Of a stretch of 64,000 nt of DNA, positions 58,411 to 64,000 are shown piece after piece; the first letter of the stretch is position 1; each line of letters begins with the position of its first letter. This DNA is from Thermothielavioides terrestris NRRL 8126. Lineage: Eukaryota; Ascomycota; Sordariomycetes; Sordariales; Chaetomiaceae. Location: assembly GCF_000226115.1 (NCBI RefSeq), contig NC_016458.1, positions 3,162,001 through 3,226,000 of the forward strand, in the 5' to 3' direction. Under the pieces are notes generated by a model. It was given only the letters and a program-made list of their open reading frames with translations. It was not told the DNA's origin and ran no database searches. A program made the translations under genes and the position numbers.

Positions 58411-58777
58411 TTTCAAGATTAGAGAGACTCCTTGGCCACTGGTGGATGGCTCCGATGAGGACTAGGTAGGCCGCCTGCTGCGGCCGGTGCTGGCTCGATA
58501 TCGAAGATTTCCTCACTCTCCCAACTTTTTAGCGGGGCGCATCACAGCGGGGCCCAGTTATTATCTTATCGCCCGCCCAGGGTTTCACAGAGACCAGGTC
58601 CTATGCTCCATACAGGTACTCCGGAGTCCGCTGTGGCTCCACAATTATCGAGAGACGGGCGCGCCATTGTTCCGCGTATTAGCGGTACCTTAATAGCAGT
58701 GACCAAGAGTCTCGCAATCAGGAGCGCTGACGACCCGACGTCCGGGCGGAACAGCCGTGCATCTGATCTTCGCAACA
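58411..58777. promoter_or_regulatory. Divergent promoter region, pwp1 / prp16
   Basis: Only 367 bp separate the start codons of two genes of RNA metabolism. The region must contain both promoters. No specific site can be assigned by eye. Confidence 0.5.
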
Positions 58778-61774
58778 ATGGTCCGCGACTACGAGGATGA
58801 CCGCTCCATCAAGCGGCGGAAGCTTGACTTCAACCCTCTCCGCTCCGATGATCGATTCGGCGACCTGCCGTCTCGCCTTCACAGCAAGACCAATGGCGTT
58901 TCCCACTCTCGTGGCTCGACTCCCCGTGCTGGCTCGAGGCCTGCGGGCGCGGCCACTCCGCGACAACGAGAATTCGATGGCCCCGAGGCCGGCGTGGACG
59001 ACATTGACGCCGTCAACGCGCTGGACCGCGACTGGTACGGCGGCGACGACGACTTGGGCGGCCACACGTTTGGCGACGAGACGCACAACCCATTTGGCGA
59101 CGACAGCGGCTGGGCAGCGCAGGAGCGTGAGGCCGCGCTGGCGGAGAAGAAGATCGGCCTGTTTTCCCGAGGGATGAGCGCGCGCCAGATGCAGAAGCAG
59201 AAGGACGTGGATGCCTGGGAGACCAACCGGATGCTCACCTCGGGTGTGGCGCAGAGGAGAGACATGGGCCACAACTTTGAAGAGGACCAGGAAGGCACGC
59301 GGGTGCACCTCCTGGTGCACGATCTGCGACCCCCGTTCCTGGATGGACGGACCGTCTTCACGAAGCAGCTCGACCCGGTCCCGGCTGTGCGCGATGCTCA
59401 GAGCGACATGGCTGTTTTCAGCCGAAAAGGGAGCAGGGTCGTCAGGGAAAGGAGACAGCAGCGAGAGCGCGCGAGACAAGCCCAGGAAGCAACCAAGGTG
59501 GCGGGGACCGCGCTTGGGAACCTGATGGGCGTCAAGGACGAGGACACCGATAGCGCGCTTCCCATCGCCAGGGAAGAGGATACCAAGGCGCAGAACACAA
59601 ATAGGTTCAGCGATCACCTGAAACAATCCGAGGGCGCGAGCAGCTTCAGTCAGAGCAAGACCCTGAAGGAGCAACGGGAGTTTCTCCCAGCGTTTGCTGT
59701 GCGCGAGGAGCTACTGCGCTGCATCCGGGACAACCAAGTGGTCATCGTGATCGGGGAGACGGGCTCCGGCAAGACGACGCAGCTCACCCAGTTTCTCTAC
59801 GAAGACGGCTACGGCAAGACCGGCATGATTGGCTGTACGCAGCCCCGCAGAGTCGCGGCAATGAGCGTCGCCAAGCGCGTTGCGGAGGAAATGGAGGTGA
59901 AGCTCGGCAGCACGGTCGGCTACGCTATCCGCTTCGAGGACTGCACCAGCAAGGACACGGTCATCAAGTACATGACGGACGGCGTCCTGCTCCGGGAATC
60001 GCTCAACGAGCCGGACCTGGACAGGTACTCGTGCGTCATCATGGACGAGGCGCACGAGAGAGCACTCAACACGGACGTCCTGATGGGCCTCTTCAAGAAG
60101 ATCCTGCAGCGGCGGCGCGACCTGAAGCTGATCGTCACCTCGGCCACTATGAACTCCAAGCGCTTTTCCGACTTCTTCGGCGGCGCTCCCGAGTTCACCA
60201 TCCCTGGTCGCACATTCCCTGTGGATATCCTGTTCCATCGGTCGCCTGTCGAGGACTACGTGGATCAGGCTGTGCAGCAGGTCCTGGCCATCCACGTGGG
60301 GAAGCCGGCTGGCGACATCCTTGTCTTCATGACGGGCCAAGAGGACATCGAGGTGACTTGCGAGCTCATCCGCGAGCGGCTGGACGCACTCAACGATCCG
60401 CCGAAGCTCAGCATTCTGCCCATTTACAGCCAGATGCCCGCCGATCTTCAAGCTAAAATTTTCGATCGAGCTCCTCCAGGAGTCCGGAAGTGCATCGTGG
60501 CGACGAACATCGCCGAGACAAGCCTGACAGTCGACGGCATCATGTACGTGGTAGACGCCGGATATTCCAAACTCAAAGTGTACAACCCGCGGATGGGCAT
60601 GGACACGCTTCAGATCACACCCATATCGCAGGCGAACGCCGCCCAACGGGCGGGCCGTGCGGGGCGAACAGGACCGGGACAGGCATATCGGCTCTATACC
60701 GAGAAGGCATTCAGGGATGAGATGTACATCCAGACGATCCCCGAGATTCAAAGGACGAATCTGAGCAACACTGTTCTGCTCCTCAAGTCACTCGGTGTCA
60801 AGGACCTGCTGGACTTCGACTTCATGGACCCGCCGCCTCAGGACACCATCACGACCTCGCTGTTCGACCTCTGGGCATTGGGTGCGCTGGATAACCTCGG
60901 CGAGTTGACGGCGCTGGGGCGCAAGATGAACGCGTTCCCGATGGACCCGTCGCTTGCCAAGCTTCTGATCATGTCGGAGGAGTACGGCTGCAGCGAGGAG
61001 ATGGTGACCATCGTGTCAATGCTCTCGGTTCCCAACGTCTTCTACCGGCCCAAGGAGCGGCAGGAGGAGTCGGACGCAGCGCGCGAGAAGTTCTTCGTGC
61101 CGGAGTCGGACCATCTCACGTACCTGCACGTATATACGCAGTGGAAGGCCAACGGCTACAGCGACCGGTGGTGCACCCAGCATTTTCTCCACTCCAAGTC
61201 GCTGCGGCGGGCCAAGGAGGTCCGAGACCAGCTGCTGGACATCATGAAGATGCAAAACATGGAGATGGTCAGCTGCGGCAACGACTGGGACATCATCCGC
61301 AAGTGCATCTGCTCGGGCTACTACCACCAGGCAGCCCGGGTCAAGGGCATCGGCGAGTACATCAACCTGCGCACGAACGTCACGGTGCAGCTGCACCCGA
61401 CCAGCGCGCTCTACGGGTTGGGCTTTCTGCCGGACTATGTCGTTTACCACGAGCTGATCCTGACGTCCAAGGAGTACATGTCGACGGTGACGTCGGTGGA
61501 CCCGCACTGGCTGGCGGACCTGGGCGGCGTGTTCTACTCGATCAAGGAGAAGGGCTACTCGGCGCGGGAGAAGCGGATCACCGAGACCGAGTTCAACCGG
61601 AAGATGGAGATCGAGGCGCAGATGGCGGCGGACAAGAAGCGGGCGGAGGACCGGCTGCAGGCGGAGGAGGAGCTGAAGCTGGCCAAGAAGGCGGGGCCGA
61701 ACAAGGAGAAGAAGACGGTCACGTCGGGGGCCGTGGTCAAGCCAGTGCGCAGGCGCGCCGGGAGGGGATTCTAG
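58778..61774 (+). CDS. prp16: DEAH-box pre-mRNA splicing helicase Prp16
   Basis: ATP-dependent RNA helicase that remodels the spliceosome after the first transesterification. An intronless frame of 998 residues from the ATG at 58778 ([20 protein letters not shown]). The N-terminal 300 residues are charged and Arg/Ser/Asp-rich with the conserved [11 protein letters not shown] block. Motif I GETGSGKT is at 326-333, motif II DEAH at 423-426, motif III SAT follows, then the [13 protein letters not shown] and [12 protein letters not shown] motifs. Winged-helix, ratchet and OB-fold regions follow ([20 protein letters not shown], then [10 protein letters not shown]). The basic C-terminus ends [11 protein letters not shown]. 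Large opposite-strand frames are shadows of codon bias. Confidence 0.97.
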   Translation: MVRDYEDDRSIKRRKLDFNPLRSDDRFGDLPSRLHSKTNGVSHSRGSTPRAGSRPAGAATPRQREFDGPEAGVDDIDAVNALDRDWYGGDDDLGGHTFGDETHNPFGDDSGWAAQEREAALAEKKIGLFSRGMSARQMQKQKDVDAWETNRMLTSGVAQRRDMGHNFEEDQEGTRVHLLVHDLRPPFLDGRTVFTKQLDPVPAVRDAQSDMAVFSRKGSRVVRERRQQRERARQAQEATKVAGTALGNLMGVKDEDTDSALPIAREEDTKAQNTNRFSDHLKQSEGASSFSQSKTLKEQREFLPAFAVREELLRCIRDNQVVIVIGETGSGKTTQLTQFLYEDGYGKTGMIGCTQPRRVAAMSVAKRVAEEMEVKLGSTVGYAIRFEDCTSKDTVIKYMTDGVLLRESLNEPDLDRYSCVIMDEAHERALNTDVLMGLFKKILQRRRDLKLIVTSATMNSKRFSDFFGGAPEFTIPGRTFPVDILFHRSPVEDYVDQAVQQVLAIHVGKPAGDILVFMTGQEDIEVTCELIRERLDALNDPPKLSILPIYSQMPADLQAKIFDRAPPGVRKCIVATNIAETSLTVDGIMYVVDAGYSKLKVYNPRMGMDTLQITPISQANAAQRAGRAGRTGPGQAYRLYTEKAFRDEMYIQTIPEIQRTNLSNTVLLLKSLGVKDLLDFDFMDPPPQDTITTSLFDLWALGALDNLGELTALGRKMNAFPMDPSLAKLLIMSEEYGCSEEMVTIVSMLSVPNVFYRPKERQEESDAAREKFFVPESDHLTYLHVYTQWKANGYSDRWCTQHFLHSKSLRRAKEVRDQLLDIMKMQNMEMVSCGNDWDIIRKCICSGYYHQAARVKGIGEYINLRTNVTVQLHPTSALYGLGFLPDYVVYHELILTSKEYMSTVTSVDPHWLADLGGVFYSIKEKGYSAREKRITETEFNRKMEIEAQMAADKKRAEDRLQAEEELKLAKKAGPNKEKKTVTSGAVVKPVRRRAGRGF

Positions 61775-62222
61775 AGATCGCCAGCGCAAGCTGCTCCAGC
61801 TCTTCTCCCCCTTGCGCAGCGTTGCAGTGCCGTACCTACCGTAGCTAGGTAATTGGATATACACTAGTGTAATAAGGCATGTTCACTGGTCTATGGATCC
61901 CTTCGCTTTGAGTTGAAGAAGACCAGATCTTCCCCGCTGCAGCGCCATCGGTCAGGGGTGAGGGGGCGGGCCCACCTCTGCTGCCAAGTCGGAGCCGGTC
62001 CGGGGCGGCAGCTCGGCCAAAGTCGGCTAACTGACCGTCAGCAGAGCGAATCGGCGGAGCCCCAGTGAAGTCACTTTCAGTTATCTTTCCCGCTCTTTCC
62101 TCCGTTTCCTCCTCCCCTCCTCCCCCCCTAAAATCGTGGGTGACGAACCACCTTCTGTTACCCTCTATCCCTCCATTGCAATCTTCCCGCCGACGCACGG
62201 CTGGATCGGCCCAATTGGCTCA
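61775..62222. other. Intergenic prp16 / gcv1
   Basis: 3' flank of prp16 and promoter of gcv1. Pyrimidine-rich before 62140. No gene seen. Confidence 0.55.
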
Positions 62223-63695
62223 ATGCAGAGCGCAAGGTCCCCCGCGCTCGCCCGGGCCCTCCGGGGCACACGCGGAACGCCGTCGCACTCGGCCAGGCGA
62301 TACAGCTCCCGCGCGGTCGCCACGTCTCTCTCACAGCATGCGCTCCGACAGCATCAGCCACAGCAACAGAAGCACCCTCTCCAGTCCACCCGGCCACTCG
62401 GACTGCGACAGTTCCCCGCTGCCTGCTCCCAAACCCGCAATGCCTCCTCCTCCTCCTCCGCCGACTCCTCCGAACCGCTCCGAAAGACGCCCCTCTACGA
62501 CCTGCACCTCGCCCACGGCGCCAAGATGGTCCCCTTCGGCGGCTTCCACATGCCGGTGCAGTACGCGTCGCAGTCGGTCAGCCGGTCGCACCTGTTCACG
62601 CGCGAGCGCGCCTCGCTCTTCGACGTCGGCCACATGGTGCAGCGCATCTTCGCGGGGCCCGGCGCGGCCCGCTTCCTGCAGCGCCTCACGCCCAGCGGCA
62701 TCGAGGCGCTGCCCGAGCACCGCAGCACGCTGTCGTGCCTGCTGCGCCCGGACGGCTCCGGCGGCATCGTCGACGACACCGTCGTCACCCGCCTCGCCGA
62801 GGGCCGCTTCTTCGTCGTCACCAACGCCGCCTGCCGCGATAAGGATAATGCCTACTTGGACAGCGAGCTGGCCAAGTGGAATGGCGAGCCGGGCCACGAG
62901 GACTTGCAGGTGACGGAGGAGCGGCTGGACGGGCAGGGCCTGGTCGCGCTGCAGGGGCCCGAGGCGGCGGGGATCCTGGCGCGGGTGCTGGAGGGCGGGC
63001 CCGGCGGGCTGGACCTGAAGAAGCTGCTGTTCGGGCAGTCGGCGTACGCGCGGCTGAAGCTGCGCGGCATGCAGCTCAGCAGCCCCGTGCTGATCAGCCG
63101 CGGCGGCTACACGGGCGAGGACGGGTTCGAGATCTCCATCCCCGGCGACGAGACCGTCGACGTCACCGAGGCGCTGCTCGCCGCCGGCCCGGAGAAGGTG
63201 CAGCTCGCCGGCCTCGGCGCGCGCGACAGCCTGCGCCTCGAGGCCGGCATGTGCCTGTACGGCCACGACCTGGACGAGACGACGACGCCCGTCGAGGCGG
63301 GGCTGAGCTGGATCATCCCCAAGGAGCGCCGCACCGCGGACGCCGGGTTCTACGGGGCCGACGTCATCGCCAGCCAGCTGGTGCCCAAGAGCAAGGGCGG
63401 GTCGGGCGTCGAGCGCCGCCGGGTCGGCCTGGTCGTCGAGGGTGCGCCGGCGCGAGAGGGCGCCGAGATTGTCAGCCGCGCGCAGGAGGAGGGCAAGGAG
63501 CCGGTCAAGCTTGGCACCGTGACGAGCGGGTGCCCCAGCCCGAGCTTGGCCAAGAACATCGCCATGGGCTACGTCAAGGACGGGTTCCACACGCCCGGGA
63601 CAGAGGTCGACGTGCTGGTCCGCGGCAGGCCGAGGAAGGCTGTCGTGACTAAGATGCCATTTGTGCCGACCAAGTACTGGAAGGGAGAGGCGTAA
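62223..63695 (+). CDS. gcv1: Mitochondrial aminomethyltransferase (glycine cleavage T protein)
   Basis: Transfers the methylene group from aminomethyl-lipoyl H protein to tetrahydrofolate in the glycine cleavage complex of the mitochondrial matrix. An intronless frame of 490 residues from the ATG at 62223 (MQSARSPALARALRGTRGTP), a start rich in Arg and Ser with no acidic residues, as expected for a presequence. Upstream in-frame codons have no ATG. The GcvT fold shows LYDLHLAHGAKMVPFGGFHM, SLFDVGHMVQ, ALQGPEAAGIL, RGGYTGEDGFEI, LGARDSLRLEAGMCLYGHDL and the C-terminal GTVTSGCPSPSLAKNIAMGY. The presequence is long (about 95 residues) and Gln/Ser-rich before the fold. Confidence 0.97.
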   Translation: MQSARSPALARALRGTRGTPSHSARRYSSRAVATSLSQHALRQHQPQQQKHPLQSTRPLGLRQFPAACSQTRNASSSSSADSSEPLRKTPLYDLHLAHGAKMVPFGGFHMPVQYASQSVSRSHLFTRERASLFDVGHMVQRIFAGPGAARFLQRLTPSGIEALPEHRSTLSCLLRPDGSGGIVDDTVVTRLAEGRFFVVTNAACRDKDNAYLDSELAKWNGEPGHEDLQVTEERLDGQGLVALQGPEAAGILARVLEGGPGGLDLKKLLFGQSAYARLKLRGMQLSSPVLISRGGYTGEDGFEISIPGDETVDVTEALLAAGPEKVQLAGLGARDSLRLEAGMCLYGHDLDETTTPVEAGLSWIIPKERRTADAGFYGADVIASQLVPKSKGGSGVERRRVGLVVEGAPAREGAEIVSRAQEEGKEPVKLGTVTSGCPSPSLAKNIAMGYVKDGFHTPGTEVDVLVRGRPRKAVVTKMPFVPTKYWKGEA

Positions 63696-64000
63696 GGCGG
63701 ATCAGATGGGGGTTCTATCTGTTTCGGTTTCTGTTTCGGTTGCTTTCCGCAAAGGTTCGTGAGGTCCGTTCAACACCACATTCTGCGTTCAGGCAGGCGC
63801 CAGGCTTCTAAATCATTCAGGTTCAAGGGATGATGGCATGGGATGCTTCAACATTCGGCGGGGTCCATGGGTTATTGGGGAGGCGATAATTAGACAGCTT
63901 GCATTGCCTGCAACGCCGTGAGGCGAGCCAGCTCTTGGCAGACGAATTTCACGGTGGTCCTTAAATGGAGTCGCCAAGATGTTTGTCTGGTCGCAGGTGA
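63696..64000. other. gcv1 3' flank to window end
   Basis: 305 bp without a supported gene. A short TTTCGG repeat (TCTGTTTCGGTTTCTGTTTC near 63717-63736) follows the stop. Confidence 0.55.

Noticed and set aside
59711..60751. 346-codon minus-strand open frame
   Set aside because: Antisense to the helicase core of prp16; no family resemblance.
62331..63590. 419-codon minus-strand open frame
   Set aside because: Antisense shadow of gcv1, which has clear family motifs throughout.

Overview
This is a 64 kb window of a filamentous ascomycete nuclear genome, most likely a Sordariomycete. The evidence is GC-rich coding sequence, short introns (mostly about 50-120 nt) with GT..CTAAY..YAG signals, intergenic TTAGGG-like tracts, and proteins that read as fungal orthologues. 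I assigned gene structures by matching reading frames, intron phases and splice signals by eye. No RNA or database evidence was available.

Layout. 1-13,324: a DUF726 hydrolase-like protein (5' end outside the window), an acylphosphatase built from five tiny exons, V-ATPase subunit H (vma13), a secreted or membrane Cys-rich protein, ribosomal protein uL6 (rpl9) and retromer vps26. 13,721-23,682: nuclear pore nup120, recombinase rad51 with MBF-like promoter sites, and two conserved proteins of unknown function. 24,219-30,453: a broken 2-oxoglutarate oxygenase pseudogene, a protein with zinc-binding-like motifs at both ends, and a penta-EF-hand protein. 31,960-35,090: a ChaC-type gamma-glutamylcyclotransferase and a glycine-rich RRM protein. 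35,091-43,327: a gene-poor stretch with a short TIR element, a poorly resolved lineage-type gene and a CitE-like lyase. 43,798-52,622: tvp23, a single-pass membrane protein, a Tls1/C9orf78-family factor and a low-complexity protein. 52,623-56,701: a second gene-poor stretch with three more copies of the TIR element. 56,702-63,695: pwp1, prp16 and the glycine-cleavage T protein gcv1.

The genes are mostly unlinked housekeeping functions (ribosome biogenesis, splicing, trafficking, V-ATPase, one-carbon and glutathione metabolism). I see no biosynthetic or defence cluster. Several neighbours are divergent pairs with short shared promoters (pwp1/prp16, CitE-like/tvp23), and many pairs converge.

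The most unusual content is a family of roughly 390-400 bp non-autonomous elements, four copies in all. They have 38 bp terminal inverted repeats, clear 8 bp target-site duplications and a telomere-like GTTAGGGT-rich core. Two copies lie head to head and form an 817 bp palindrome with RIP-like (C-to-T / G-to-A) decay.
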